Positions 22,842 to 33,915 are shown, counted from the stretch's first letter. The stretch is DNA of 64,000 nt from Breviolum minutum Mf 1.05b.01 (GCA_000507305.1 DF239618.1:1-64000); one strand, 5' to 3'. A program made the numbers and translations. The notes: generated by a model from the sequence alone, not told the origin.

Positions 22842-23827
22842 ATTTACCTGGTATATAAGTGGTAATTTATCGCCAATTCAGTGATTTTATGCGACCAAGC
22901 CCACCTTTTACTAAAAACTCAAAGATCCGTTGATTCAGTAAGGTATTTGGAGCCTAATAGTCATTTAGGTGGTTTGAGGCCTGGTCTTGAAAGGGGTTTG
23001 GAAGGGGTACCTCGAAGTAACAATCCCTTTTACAAGGATACCACCAGGCTCCAAACCACCAATTACCATGAGCTATTAATTAGCCGATTAAATTGAACTT
23101 TGTAGTTGCATACATATATACCTTTTTTTTGGAAAGGAAAGATGGCATTTGATAGGTGGGATGGATTGCATAACCGTAACCGGTGTTTGATAGGACGTAC
23201 TGTTACTTCATTCATTGTCCATTTTGCTGCTATCTATCTTTACCTGAATGTAACTAGCAGATAGAAGACTACGCTCCAATAGTGCTTTCCCTGCTGGCGG
23301 CTAGATGGTTTTTGCCCTGATCTCCCGAAAGGAAATGCAAATACATCTATCTACAATTCTTCCTATCAGCTATTGAATATTGTGTGAAATCACATAAATG
23401 TACTGAGCCCAGTGTTTCAAGGAAGAACGGAGTCGGTCCTTCACATCCAGTACTTTTGGAATATTTCACTTTGGTAGTTTCTCACTAGAGGCTTGTAGAA
23501 TATATTGATCTATGCTCAAGTCATGAAGAAATTAACACGTGTCATACTAGTAGAAGGCAAATCTTGCTGCTTGCAAAGTCCAATCCAAATGGAGTTGTTG
23601 GTCTAAGCTTTTGATAATCAATACATATTGAACTCAGCTGCATAACATCCCCGGAATTGAACATGGAACCCCAAGAATCATGGTTTCCAAGTTCAGAATC
23701 TCCACGGAAAGAGGAGACCATGTTCAGGAGAAGCTTTTTCAAAGTTCAGGGGTTTAACTGCCAAATTGTGTTGCAATTTTACTCAATGAGTGAGTTGTAC
23801 TCAACAGGTTTATCTTTTTTCCCCCAG

Positions 23828-23866
23828 AGATTTGACACTTACGGCACGGAAGAGGATGGATCAAAG
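23828..23866 (+). CDS. Possible 39-nt micro-exon, unknown protein
   Basis: A strong pyrimidine tract (TTTTTTCCCCCAG) precedes it and AAAG|GTGATC follows. It encodes RFDTYGTEEDGSK in phase 0-0, which joins in frame with the exon at 24069. No family recognised. Confidence 0.4.
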
Positions 23867-24068
23867 GTGATCGGATCAGTGAGTTATTTCATCCCAAGGA
23901 ATATCCCATTTATAAGTAGGTAATAACTCATTTTGAAAACGTCACAATGGTTTGGCATTGGTTACCATTTATATAGTAGGTGAAATAACTCATTGATCCA
24001 AACTAGTGATCCTAACCTCCAACGGGACATCGAAGTGTCTTGGATATCTGAAAAACCACCCGCCTAAG

Positions 24069-24176
24069 GATGCCACCAGCTACTGTTATCGCAAGCTGGT
24101 GGCTGATCCACTTTGTTGCAAGGACGACTGGCGGATTGGGATGCAGTGGCTACAAAAAAGAAGCCTCGAAATTTGA
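24069..24176 (+). CDS. Cys-rich exon, unknown protein
   Basis: After CGCCTAAG the frame reads DATSYCYRKLVADPLCCKDD then WRIGMQWLQ, with three Cys, and runs to TGA at 24174-24176. A donor inside it (for example GC after CAGTG) is possible, so its true end is unknown. The dense Cys/Trp/Tyr texture is very unlike the AT-rich flanks. It joins in phase with the micro-exon at 23828-23866. I do not recognise the domain. Confidence 0.5.
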   Translation, partial: DATSYCYRKLVADPLCCKDDWRIGMQWLQKRSLEI

Positions 24177-24466
24177 AAGACTGGATATACTAAGTTTACT
24201 TACAGTACCCTCCCTGATGTTCGACATACCAATAGGACTCGATAGGATCCATGGGACTTCTATATTTACCTCCATTTACCTCATACATAATCTAACCTTC
24301 CATCTAGGTAAAAAATCTACATCTACCACTCGATGTATGGTGTATTTACCTATACATTTACCTACCCAAAACTACCAAGTTTTGTCGTCAAATAGACCTG
24401 AGTGTTTGGGATACATGGATCCTATCAGATCTGATCTTCTTCAAATGGGTGGATAGTACCTCGTAC

Positions 24467-24662
24467 CTTCCACAATCCCCACCGATCCATTCCTTCAAGT
24501 GGGTGTCACACCAGCGCGGCAGGATTCCCGAATCCCCATGAGCGTAAGGCACGGTTTTGTTTTGGGGATGAGTACAGGAGAGGATTAAGAGGTTCCTGCA
24601 CTCAGTCGCTTCGACAAATGTGGGGCCGTCACCATGTTTCTGGATGTATCTCAAACCGACTT
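24467..24662 (-). CDS. Exon of an unknown minus-strand protein
   Basis: Acceptor TGTAAG upstream and GGAAG|GTACGAG donor downstream. The frame reads RYIQKHGDGPTFVEATECRN and later WCDTHLKEWIGGDCGR, a hydrophilic sequence with several Cys and His. The frame is open throughout and has a usable ATG-less 5' end, so it is probably internal. No family recognised. Confidence 0.45.
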
Positions 24663-25126
24663 CTTACAATATATACTTCATAGGAAGTGAAGTACTGCAG
24701 TCGATTTCTGACCCACCAACAGTCGTTGTTGAGTAAGCAGCAATTCCTCAATATCATCAATCATCCCATGGACAAACTAAATGGTGTTTATATGGTGCAT
24801 ATGGTAGATGGAAGCGCCATCAACAATACGTTGGGATGTTTTGAGTGGATGTTTCTTAGGGCTAAAACAAAATGGATCAATGGTAACCGAGTTTGATAAA
24901 GAGTTTTACTGGGTGTGAACACCCTCGCGGTCAGAAGCCAGTCAGAAGCCTTTTTTTTCCATGTGGATCAATTTACTAAAGTTTCAAGTTGGCATTTGTT
25001 GACAAAGTCTTCCATTTCCAGGTGATTCAAAGTGGCATCTTTAAAACCCCTAGTTGAAGGTCACCAACAACCTTTCCAAAAGGTCACTTAACCATCCCAC
25101 AAAGGTCACCAGCAGAATTGCCAGGT

Positions 25127-25215
25127 GGTAAATGTATACCATACATTGAGATCCTTGAGTGTTTGGGTAAAGGATCTCCTAAAAACCTCACTAACCTTAG
25201 GGATTTCCATCAACA
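25127..25215. repeat. Dispersed repeat, family N (half element)
   Basis: Shares GGATCTCCTAAAA...CTAACCTTAGGGATTTCC with 36700-36795. It covers the N-terminal part of an apparent 143-codon ORF (25125-25556), which is why that ORF is not called as a gene. Confidence 0.55.
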
Positions 25216-26078
25216 GTTCTGATTTTGTGAGGATGTTTAGTGGGTTTTCAAAACTGCAGCCTTATACCTTTGCAGCTCTTAATTTTATTTTCCACCCCCA
25301 GGAACCGAGAAAGGGTTCCGTCCACACAAGGTTGGGCCCTTTCAGACTAACAAATCAGTTCGTAAGTATAGGAGCCCAAACCCATAGGACGGCTCCATGG
25401 GATCCGGATCGGGATTTTTTTTCCTCCACTTCTTTCGGGGGTGAAATAAAACTCAGTGAAACCTACACTCCGGTAAACTGCCATAGCAATGGAAATTCCA
25501 CCATTTGTAGATGTATTTCCTACTGGAAAAGGTGGATTTCCAGCCAGCTATGTTAGTGCACCGGAGGGTATCTATTTATGAAGCCATTGATGGGGGCCTG
25601 CTGATAACTTCCCATCTATTAATGATGGGCTCCGGTAGCCCACCTTGCAGGATCGAAAAATATGCTAACCTATACGATCGTTACAAGATGGAGTAATTAA
25701 TAAAATTTCATAAATTAACCCCCAAAAAATGGCGGAAAATAAACGGGTTTCCCTGGGGTTAGGTACCCTTTTTGGAGTTTATAACTTGAGTGGCCCCACC
25801 CTTATAAATAGGAATAGTTACTAGTTTCAACGGCTTCTCGTCATCGCTGAGGAACTCAGGAGTTGCGCAGCATTTTCATGGAAATCTAAGGGTACCAACC
25901 CCCAAGGACACCCGCTTTCCCTGGGGGAAGTAAGGCCTTAATTGGGGGATGATGGGTGGTTAAGATATTAATAATCCCTTAATAAAGTGCTTCTTTCAAA
26001 CGTGGCATTGGAGGGTGTGGGCCCCTTAAATCCCCATGACGCCAACAGGCATGTGGAACTTGAACGTGAGGGTGCTGA

Positions 26079-26309
26079 ATGGACTTGTGTACGGAGCCCA
26101 TGAGTTTTCAGTCGATGGCTTGGCAAACCGGATGGGACTTGGGAATTAATCCAAAAGAATTCGATGTGTTTTTTGTCCCAAGAGAAAAGGCCGGCTTTTT
26201 TGGGGGGGGAGAAGTTGGTGTGATTTCAGATTTTGTTTTGGAGATGAAAGATGAGGGTTCTGAAAATTCAAGTAATGGAAGTTGGAATTTGTATAGATTC
26301 ATGATGTAA
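26079..26309 (+). CDS. Possible terminal coding segment, acidic C-terminus
   Basis: 76-codon frame with FDVFFVPREKAGFFGGG and an acidic Ser-rich tail. The minus strand is also open for 64 codons over the same bases, so strand is uncertain. No family recognised. Confidence 0.25.
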   Translation: MDLCTEPMSFQSMAWQTGWDLGINPKEFDVFFVPREKAGFFGGGEVGVISDFVLEMKDEGSENSSNGSWNLYRFMM

Positions 26310-26715
26310 TTGGTGGATATTTAGTAAGCTGGAAGTGGTTGGTGCTTAGAAAATAAAAGGTCCCACGAACCTCCTCTGTGAGAAACGGATGATTTAAGTT
26401 TTAAACCCCTCAATGTTTTGGGGGTTATGTTAGATGTTGGATGTTGGTTGGTGGAACCTTTGGATACCCTAACAGGTGGATGGCGCGTTCTTCCTTTTTG
26501 CCAAACTGTCAAACATTTATTTTTCCCAAACACAACTTTTGCTACTAGTTGACAATCCTTGTGCACATGATGTTTAGACTATACTAGTTTAACTGGTGGT
26601 TTCCTTCAACTAAGTCGGATGCTTTTGTCATTCTTCACTGTAAAGGGCGCCCTGAACTTGTGATGGCATACTCAGAGTTCCATCCCAACTTTGAGTGTCA
26701 AAGGATACATCAAAC

Positions 26716-26807
26716 CTAGGTTGGGTGGTTTCAAAGATTTGTGTCTTCATCCAATGTGACTAGGTTTATATAATATAGTTTTCAAAGGGGTTGAAACCAC
26801 AAAGTAG
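26716..26807. repeat. Inverted-repeat element, family A
   Basis: CTAGGTTGGGTGGTTTCAAA at left, GGGGTTGAAACCACAAAGTAG at right; the core has diverged. Confidence 0.7.
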
Positions 26808-27080
26808 AAAGGACTTCAATCCCCAAGTTTGGGTTGTTTTTTTTGTTGGGCAAATGTCGGAACAAATCCTCTTCAAAATGGCCTGATCGGTCAAAGAATT
26901 TGGAGGGAAAAATGGTGAGATCCGATCAAATTCATTTACCCTAAGGATCCAGGTATCTCCTAAGGACGGGATTTCCCCTATCATCCTATTCTTTTCGGAT
27001 GGGATTGGAACCCTCAATCCTATTCGATCCGGGAGGTGTCTGGATTCTTAGGGCCTTAGGGTTAGATAATTAGATACATT

Positions 27081-27305
27081 TCACAGTACCAACACCAGAA
27101 GCTGACCTATCTTGGATTTACCAAACCCACCCGGGATGCTGGTCGCTAAATAGACGTTTCTTTCGGGATTGCCAACTGAAAATGTAATACAGTGCTGGTG
27201 GTGACTGCTACAGGCTACGTCGGGTCGGGGATTGATGGGTAGATCCAAATCATATCGAACTACTACAGAAGAATTTTGTCTTGTACACCCACCATCCCCT
27301 ACCAA
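27081..27305 (-). CDS. Possible exon, unknown protein
   Basis: 74-codon minus-strand frame containing RYDLDLPINPRPDVACSS and NPERNVYLATSIPGG, with a GTGGGT donor after SIPG. Further minus-strand open frames lie just upstream (about 27310-27600), so this may be part of a longer gene. No family recognised. Confidence 0.35.
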   Translation of the reverse strand: MVGDGGCTRQNSSVVVRYDLDLPINPRPDVACSSHHQHCITFSVGNPERNVYLATSIPGGFGKSKIGQLLVLVL

Positions 27306-27984
27306 TAATAAACCCCAAACAAGGCCTCACTATTCCCATAAGAACTGATGGTTTGCCCTCATTTTGGAAAAAAGATGCTTGGGAGGCACAAGAAGTAACT
27401 GCATCATGAGCCACCGTAAGATATTCCGGTTTTTCTTGATGTAAAAAAAACGTGGGGTGATCCAGAAAAAAAAAAACGTGGATTTTAAATTCCAAGTACA
27501 CTCAGTTCCAACAGCGGACTTCAACAGCGCCATGTTGAGGATGGTGGCATTGAGTGCAAAGACGCTTCTTGGCTTTGTTTTTGTTGGCAAATGGTGCCTT
27601 GAAATTCAGGCCTCGGTGCGTGCAAAAGGACACGTTACGCCCAAACAATCGCCCTTGATGATAAATATTTGGACACACTACTTTGGATCATAACTAAGCA
27701 TCCTCCACCTGCATGGATCCAGTTTTTTTTACATATAATATGTCTTACTTCTTATAATGTCAAAACCTGGATTAGTCAAAACCTGGATTACTTAAAAACT
27801 TAAAAGCCCACCCCCCCGGACCCACAAGGTCCAGAAGGTCTTCAATAAGTACTTACATCACAGTACCATCCGATCACAGTAATCTGAAGGCGACCTGCAA
27901 GATGAAGACCTCTCATAGTAGTACATGGCTGTGTCTCACCTGAAAAGTTTCAAATGAGGTGGATAAATAGGGGGGTAGGTCACC

Positions 27985-28255
27985 ATGGCTGGTGTTTTTT
28001 TAAATGTTTTTGTCTTGCCTTTTGTTGGGTTTTTTGGTTTCTACTACGTAGTATTGCCTTCTATTGCCTTTTTTGGCTTCTGTTGGGGCTTTTGTATTCG
28101 CTTCTATTGGCAATACATTTATTCCCCGAACGCAGCCACCAGTCAATTCCCCAAGGATGCGAAAGGATCTCGTGGCAAAGACATGTTGTGGTGGCCCAAG
28201 GTGCCGAAACCAAAGATGGCAAACCCAGCGGTGAAAATGATGAATGTCTCCAAAA
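27985..28255 (+). CDS. Possible small membrane protein, unknown
   Basis: ATG frame with about 45 strongly hydrophobic residues (Phe, Val, Gly), then a basic segment around KDAKGSRGKDMLWWPKVPKP. The hydrophobic part comes from T-rich DNA, which always translates as hydrophobic, so this is weak. After about 28255 the frame runs into a dispersed repeat also present, inverted, at about 61555-61660. Confidence 0.25.
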
Positions 28256-28946
28256 ATCTGGCCAAATTATCATATTTCACCAACCTAGATTTCCCTGAAA
28301 TAAGGGGATTTCCCTTGCTAAACCACCATTTCAGGTGAGGTCGTGTGAGGTCGCTATAATTTGACTAGAAAAATCCAATGGGAGGCCTTTTGAGGGGTTG
28401 TGAAGCCCATCATGGATCCCTTAATCAGGCCTTATTTTCTGGCAATGGACACCCTTAGATTTGCATGAACATGATTAGAAATTGAAGGATTTCTGATACA
28501 TTTTAAAGGGGTTTCAGAGATGAACACTTAAGATTTGAAACATGATGTGTTTTGTTGTTGTTTTTTTTTGCGGCAACTTTATGAATCTATCCGGAACCAG
28601 CCCGTCAAAAATTGATGGTTGGAAAATAACTTTGCTTTTGCATTGGTCACCTTTCAGGGAAGACGTTCAGTTTTGGGGGGGGGCAGCAGTTGTTGTCACC
28701 TCAAATAGTGCACTTTCTGAAATCTGCATGTTGGATGAATTTAGTTCAAAGTCAGTGATGTTTTGGTTGAGTTCTTTTCTATAGTGTTTTGTTTGTTTCT
28801 TTCTTTCTGTGTTTCTTTGTTTCTTCGTTTCTTTTGTTTGTTTGTTCCTTTGGTTGTTCTTTTTCCCGGATTTCAAACAATTCTGATGGTAGAATAAGCT
28901 TTGTTTTGGTGATAAAGTTGGTCATTACCCTGGAAATTTGGTGGAA

Positions 28947-29062
28947 TACACCCTGGAAGATTAACATGGAACATAATCATGGAGGTTTGGAAGATCATGT
29001 TCCTTTCTAAATGGGTGATTTGTAGGTTCCATCGTAATCTTATGTTAATCTTCCAGGGTGTA
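28947..29062. repeat. Inverted-repeat element, family K
   Basis: TACACCCTGGAAGATTAACAT at left and ATGTTAATCTTCCAGGGTGTA at right, a near-perfect 21-bp inverted pair. Second copy at 59360-59470. Confidence 0.85.
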
Positions 29063-29337
29063 TGAAAAGAAAGGAGTTTGCTTCAAGTGTTGATGCAGCA
29101 GTCAAATGTACTAGACATATGTTATCTTCAAACCCACGTCTCGACAAAAAGAGATGGCTGTTGGACTTGAGGAGAAGTAGATTCAAGTAGATTCCCCAAT
29201 GAAAACCCTTCTTGTTTTTGAATTTTTGTTTGTGTGAAACCTTTGCCTGTTGTCCTCACTTGTACCCCTGAAAAGTCACCAAAGGGAGAACTTACCTATG
29301 TGACGGTTCAGGAATCCAACATCCAACACCTGCCATC

Positions 29338-29473
29338 TACTGGGAGGATCATCCCAGGACTTATAAGCCATGAAACCGCCATTTGGAAGGGGAAGGTTGC
29401 CCCAGGTCTTGGGAACGGAAACAAACCATGGTTATTAATCACGTATCCAAGTCATGGGATGATCCTCTAAGTA
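29338..29473. repeat. Inverted-repeat element, family C
   Basis: TACTGGGAGGATCATCCCA at left, GGGATGATCCTCTAAGTA at right. Other copies at 37221, 56788-56884, 57923-58059 and 59205-59361. Confidence 0.8.
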
Positions 29474-29996
29474 GGATCAAATACCAATCCCCGACTCTTA
29501 ATAGAAGATTCCGGTACAGACCCATGGAACATATTCCGGTAAAGTCCATGCAAATGAAGGATTCCCTTCACGAACAGGTAGTTAAGGGTTCCGGGTATGT
29601 TCCAGGGGTCTGTTGGAATTGTCTTAGACTGGTTTTAGCCAGATGTTTTCCATCAACAGTAGATTTATGCGAGGATCCATGGGACTGGTATATTTGCCCA
29701 AAATTTTCTCATACAAAAATCAACCATCCATCTATAGGTACAGTAAATATACCATTCCCATCCCATGGGTTTGTTTGTCACAAACCTCATTTGCTTTTGG
29801 GAACACTGTGTCAGGGGGCCGATTGCAAAACACCACGTGTTCTCTTCGTCCGGAAGCCATAAAAAAAAGTGCCTTTTTTTCTCTGGTGAGTTTGTCCTCG
29901 GTCACAAAACATGTCATGAAGTTAACAGCTAACCCATATTTTGGGATCTTCAAAGACTATATCAGTCTGAAATTTTGAGAGCGATTTGGCCCCTAA

Positions 29997-30167
29997 AACA
30001 CTGTGTACTGTTTTGGTTTGGTGATAGGCCCCTCAAGTTTAGGATTGGCTGTTGGAGATTTTGTTGCAAATACAGGCAGGGTTGGTCAGGGGGTGCTTGA
30101 CCTGTTTACTCAAGAGGGGTTAGCACTACAGCCTATAGCCCTGACTAGACTATGTGCAGCTGAGTAA
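29997..30167 (+). CDS. Possible terminal exon, unknown protein
   Basis: A 56-codon frame with no ATG, ending in TAA, reading VIGPSSLGLAVGDFVANTGR then a Leu-rich tail. The balanced composition differs from the low-complexity flanks. It abuts, tail to tail, the minus-strand frame at 30170-30397. No family recognised. Confidence 0.35.
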   Translation, partial: NTVYCFGLVIGPSSLGLAVGDFVANTGRVGQGVLDLFTQEGLALQPIALTRLCAAE

Positions 30168-30169
30168 TT

Positions 30170-30397
30170 TTATTGACTTGTTGATGTGTTAGTTTGGTGC
30201 TTGTCATGGACATTGAAATCATGACTGATCCATTTAAGCTCCATTAAAATCCTGTTTGAATCCTCGACAATTCTACTTAAGTAACCTTGTCGGGTTTGTT
30301 CTTGTGACCCTTCGAAAATCTTCAAAAGGTTGTTGGTGAACGATCGGGAATCAAACCCTCCAAGGGTGGTGCTGGTTCCCAAGGGTGATGTTCCCAG
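30170..30397 (-). CDS. Possible terminal exon, unknown protein
   Basis: Minus-strand frame of 75 codons after ACAACAG (acceptor). It includes FDSRSFTNNLLKIFEGSQEQ and SRIVEDSNRILMELKWI, predicted helical, with a Thr/Ser/Gln tail and a TGA/TAG-type stop at 30170. No family recognised. Confidence 0.4.
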   Translation of the reverse strand: MGTSPLGTSTTLGGFDSRSFTNNLLKIFEGSQEQTRQGYLSRIVEDSNRILMELKWISHDFNVHDKHQTNTSTSQ

Positions 30398-30770
30398 CTG
30401 TTGTCACCTCGAAATAATGGCTCTTAAAACACAATCCCTATGGATCCAAGTGGCTGTTTGGAATGCTCTTATTTAGGGTACAATTTGGGGGCTAAAGTAT
30501 CTTCTTAGGAGGTACTTGGATCCATGTATGGCCATCTAGCCATCTTATTCCTTCCTGTCCAAAAACAATGGATTTCGTCTTTTTCCGGTAACATGGTAAT
30601 TAGATAACATTGTGGTACCAAACCACCGGTTGGTCATCCCACATGGTGGAGATTGTAAGGGAATCCCTGCCAAACATGCCCTTAATTCATTTTTTGGAAT
30701 TATAGCAATTTGCCAAGAGCATATATGATAAACATATTAAAGGAACTATTGCTTTGCCGGTGTTTCAAAG

Positions 30771-30862
30771 ATCCCACCGGACCAAAAACCCCCTGGAACA
30801 TACCAAAAGGCCGTTGAACACCAAGGCCGTTTTCTGTTGCAAATTTCGAAATCGAATTGGCG
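30771..30862 (+). CDS. Possible internal exon, unknown protein
   Basis: Between TTTCAAAG and a GGGTGAAAG donor region; frame reads IPPDQKPPGTYQKAVEHQGR. Other frames and the minus strand are also partly open. Confidence 0.3.
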
Positions 30863-30951
30863 GGGGTGAAAGAGGGAAGTTTGGGGTATCTTCCCAGGGT
30901 ATGTGGGCAAAATCATTGAGCAAGACCGTAGCTGGACCCCATTGATGCAAC

Positions 30952-31083
30952 ATGCGACTTTCACAACGGCCTGAAATTGACCCCACGTCAAAGGTGGCGA
31001 ATAGGAGTCGGGAAATGGGACAATCCGGCGAAGCTTTCAGGGAAACAGCAGTTGGTGGAAACTCAAATAGGGGATTCTCATAG
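30952..31083 (+). CDS. Possible exon, polar unknown protein
   Basis: 43-codon ATG frame, MRLSQRPEIDPTSKVANRSR onward, ending TAG. Hydrophilic and codon-like; it lies just downstream of the exon candidate at 30771. Confidence 0.3.
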   Translation: MRLSQRPEIDPTSKVANRSREMGQSGEAFRETAVGGNSNRGFS

Positions 31084-31136
31084 GGATAATGGCACCTGCA
31101 ATCCTGACTAGGTTAGGTGGAAACTCAATCATTTTT

Positions 31137-31239
31137 CTAGGTGGTGGCAACTCAAAGATTTCTTTATGTTTACCCCTATTTGAGGAAGATTCCCATTTTG
31201 ACGAGCATATTTTTCAAATGGGTTGAACTCACTAACTAG
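31137..31239. repeat. Inverted-repeat element, family A
   Basis: CTAGGTGGTGGCAACTCAAAG at left, GGGTTGAACTCACTAACTAG at right, core CCCATTTTGACGAGCATA. Confidence 0.85.
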
Positions 31240-31326
31240 TTGTTTTTTGACCAGAACATTCTAGTAACATGTGGAAATGTCTCAACATTAGGGACTCCCC
31301 CCCAAAAAATAGATGTTTGATAATGT

Positions 31327-31450
31327 ACTAGGGTGTCCATGGAAGTTAGTAACTAGTTAGTAAGTTGGTTTATAACCTAGTTAAGGGACTTATAACCTAG
31401 TTATATAGGGGTTATAACCCAGTTACTAAGTACTGTGGATAACCCAGTAT
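31327..31450. repeat. Inverted-repeat element, family B
   Basis: ACTAGGGTGTCCATGGAAGT at left, core TTAAGGGACTTATAACC, right end AGTTACTAAGTACTGTGG. Confidence 0.8.
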
Positions 31451-31612
31451 TGAATATCGCCTTTTCCTGAGGTGCATGGTGGAGGTTGGCAGCATCATGG
31501 GCCCAAAGAGGCAAAGTTTTTTTGTTTTTCGGGCCAAAATCTCGTAGTGGCTGGTTTTCAGGTGGAGAGGGGTAACGGATGTTTTTCGAAAGAAAGCTGA
31601 AACATCAGAGCC

Positions 31613-31699
31613 ATAGGATCCATGTATGATATACTTACCTACTACGTTTAATTGATTTTGATGGTAAATGCCGGCAAACATACCATACATAGATCCTAT
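31613..31699. repeat. Inverted-repeat element, family D
   Basis: ATAGGATCCATGTATGATATA at left, ACCATACATAGATCCTAT at right. Related copies at 32033-32138, 47881-47970, 48180-48255 and 50527-50775. Confidence 0.75.
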
Positions 31700-32032
31700 G
31701 GATATAGAAAACGCTTCAGAAGTTGATGATGGTTTGTGGGAGATGAAATCCAACCATAGATACCAGTAGTTCGCTAGAAAATACATAGGAGTAGTGTTTT
31801 GTTCCTGTAAATTTGATTAAAGAAGATACTTTTTAAGCTATATGTTGTGAAAAACATACTTGTTGTTTGGGTTGGTGTAGGGGATAAACTACGATCCTTT
31901 CTAGGTATTTCGAATTTTGTTCTTAGAATCCTATTCTCAATCATCCTTGATTTCATGGGGACCGTTGCTCACATGTTTGTTCCTGGTTCAATTGAATTGT
32001 ATAGTTTGGGTTTTCCATTCATGACATGTGTC

Positions 32033-32138
32033 CCATAGAATGCATGGGACTGGTAGTATATTTACCTACATTTACTTGATTTTTATCGTAAATGTAGGTA
32101 GATATAATATACCATACATGGATCCTATACTATGGGTA
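32033..32138. repeat. Inverted-repeat element, family D
   Basis: CATAGAATGCATGGGACTGG at left, ACCATACATGGATCCTATAC at right, with the ATTTACCTACATTTAC / GTAAATGTAGGTA inner pair. Confidence 0.75.
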
Positions 32139-32263
32139 TAATTAGGGGAAGCTGAAAAAGTCACAAGAAACATGAACCGTTCCCCGCCATGACTTCGGGG
32201 GAACGTTCCGCATCGTTTTTCTGTTTCGGGGTTCCTTAGTCAATTCTTGAAAAAAACACTGTG

Positions 32264-32366
32264 CTATGTGGTGGTTTCAAATATTTTGATTTGTTTCACC
32301 CCGATCCCTGGGGAAATGATCCAATTTGACTTGCGCATATTTTTCAAATAGGTATCTTAACCCTAG
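32264..32366. repeat. Inverted-repeat element, family A, 60 bp upstream of the phospholipase D-like ORF
   Basis: CTATGTGGTGGTTTCAAAT at left, core CCAATTTGACTTGCGCATA, decayed right end CCCTAG. Confidence 0.75.
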
Positions 32367-32428
32367 TCTTCCAAGATCCTCCAGTCATACCTGGTGAAGA
32401 GCTGTGAAAGGCAGTAGTTTGCCACTAG

Positions 32429-33112
32429 ATGTCAGACAAAATGCCTCCGTCGTTGTTTGTGACTGCGACGCTGTTCATACACTTTAGTTTCTTTGGAAAC
32501 GTTGAAGGATTTTTTCACTCGCACCCTTCTCATTCCTTCGAAGAGAAACTGAAAGCGATCCGCAAAAGTTGCTCCAGCATCCTCACTCAACACGAGTCAT
32601 ATCGTGGATCAAGACACCCTTCGTGGCATAATCTCTGGTCGTTTTTCAGCACGCAACAAGGGCAATTGTCGACGTTGAACGAGTCGGACCGTACTTCCGA
32701 GATCTACATCAGAGCGTACAGCTTTGATCAGCCGGACGTTATCCAGGCTGCGCAAGCGGCGTTGATGCGTGGATCAAAGGTCTGGATAGTCACCGATGGA
32801 TCTCAAGCCCGTGGTTCAACAAAGCAGCAATTGCAATCCCTCAAGATGCTTAGGGAAAGCGGAGGGCAGATTCGCATTTGTTGTGGCAATAGTGTTGGAG
32901 CAGCCTATGAAGAGGACGGGAGAAGCGTCAAGGTCGGGGGGAAGCTTCGAGGGCTCCACCACACTAAGACGATGCTGGTTAGGTTCTCTCCTGATCTTCG
33001 TAAGGCGCCGCCAAGAGTTACGGCCACTGTGTCAAACATGATTCCTCAATTAAGACCCTCTCAAAACCAGGACGTCAAAAGACTGATCCTCAGCAAGTAT
33101 TTGGAAGACTAG
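32429..33112 (+). CDS. Phospholipase D-like (HKD) protein with signal peptide; possibly one exon of a longer gene
   Basis: 227-residue ORF. Residues about 5-27 are a hydrophobic signal peptide, so the product is likely secreted or luminal. Residues 91-180 resemble one half of a PLD-like domain: a beta strand EIYIRAYSF, a helix DVIQAAQAALMRG, the strand KVWIVTDGSQ, a helix KQQLQSLKMLRESG, then LHHTK. The HxK of the HKD motif is present (H178-T-K180), but the Asp expected five residues on is Arg. A GT donor (CTG|GTTAGG) lies exactly there, at about 32977, so the last 45 residues may be intron read-through and the Asp may be on another exon that I could not find. A pyrimidine-poor AG at about 32412 could accept a spliced leader. 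PLD-like proteins cut phosphodiester bonds in lipids or nucleic acids; the substrate here is unknown. Confidence 0.6.
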   Translation: MSDKMPPSLFVTATLFIHFSFFGNVEGFFHSHPSHSFEEKLKAIRKSCSSILTQHESYRGSRHPSWHNLWSFFSTQQGQLSTLNESDRTSEIYIRAYSFDQPDVIQAAQAALMRGSKVWIVTDGSQARGSTKQQLQSLKMLRESGGQIRICCGNSVGAAYEEDGRSVKVGGKLRGLHHTKTMLVRFSPDLRKAPPRVTATVSNMIPQLRPSQNQDVKRLILSKYLED

Positions 33113-33915
33113 GGGAAGGAAATCCCCTCGAAACATGTCCCTAATTCAAGTTGAGCTACAAGGTGGGCCCCGGATCCACTTATACATGGGGTTCGTTATA
33201 ACTCCTGTATAAGTTCTCCCCGTGTTTCCCCAACAATCATGGAAGTATACAGCCACGTGGGATTCTTCAGGGTTTGGAGTTCCCATTACTATTTTTGTTT
33301 TGGGTGTGTGTGAAATAGTCTTACTCGCAACCCCATAAAAACACAAGTGTTAGAAACCTCTAAGTCTCTAAGCCTTCAGTTTCTGCCGACAAACACATGT
33401 GTGTTTTTGGTTGATTGAAACTTCGATGAATATATGGATATCCAACATAACCATTTTTGAAGGGAGACATGTTTTATATCCATTACTTTGGGTATCTGTG
33501 GTGTCAGATTTCAAGGGTTGCAACCTTTTTTTTTAATTAACATGAAAATTGAGACATTGACATAGCTGTTCTAAATATAGGAAAAGATTCAAATATATTG
33601 AAAGTTCAAATTCAAGAACCTATGTTACCTATGTTACCCTTTTTCTTGGAAGTTTCAAGGATTTTTCTAACACTCCAAAATTTCCAACAATCACGCATTG
33701 AGTGGTTTTTTCGACCATTCTATGTTTCCTTGTGGTTTTTACCATCCGGTGGCTGCTTAAAATACCCGTTGTTAGGCCTCGTATGATGTTTTCGCGGCCA
33801 AATTATCGCAGGCGATGGATGTTTGTGAAAACGGGTGGAACCTTTACCCTGGAAGTCACAAGACCATTAAGATAAATGGTATTTCCGAAAAAAAACATTA
33901 TTTTTGTATATTTTT
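33113..33915. other. Stretch without a recognised gene
   Basis: 3' flank of the phospholipase D-like ORF. Holds a family J-like fragment (from about 33153, CTACAAGGTGGGCC) and low-complexity AT-rich DNA. No coding signal that I trust. Confidence 0.5.

Noticed and set aside
25125-25556. 143-codon plus-strand ORF
   Set aside because: Its first third is a dispersed repeat shared with 36700-36795, and the rest has no supporting splice or motif evidence.
31412-31786. 124-codon minus ORF
   Set aside because: Spans a family B end and a family D element; composition follows the repeats.
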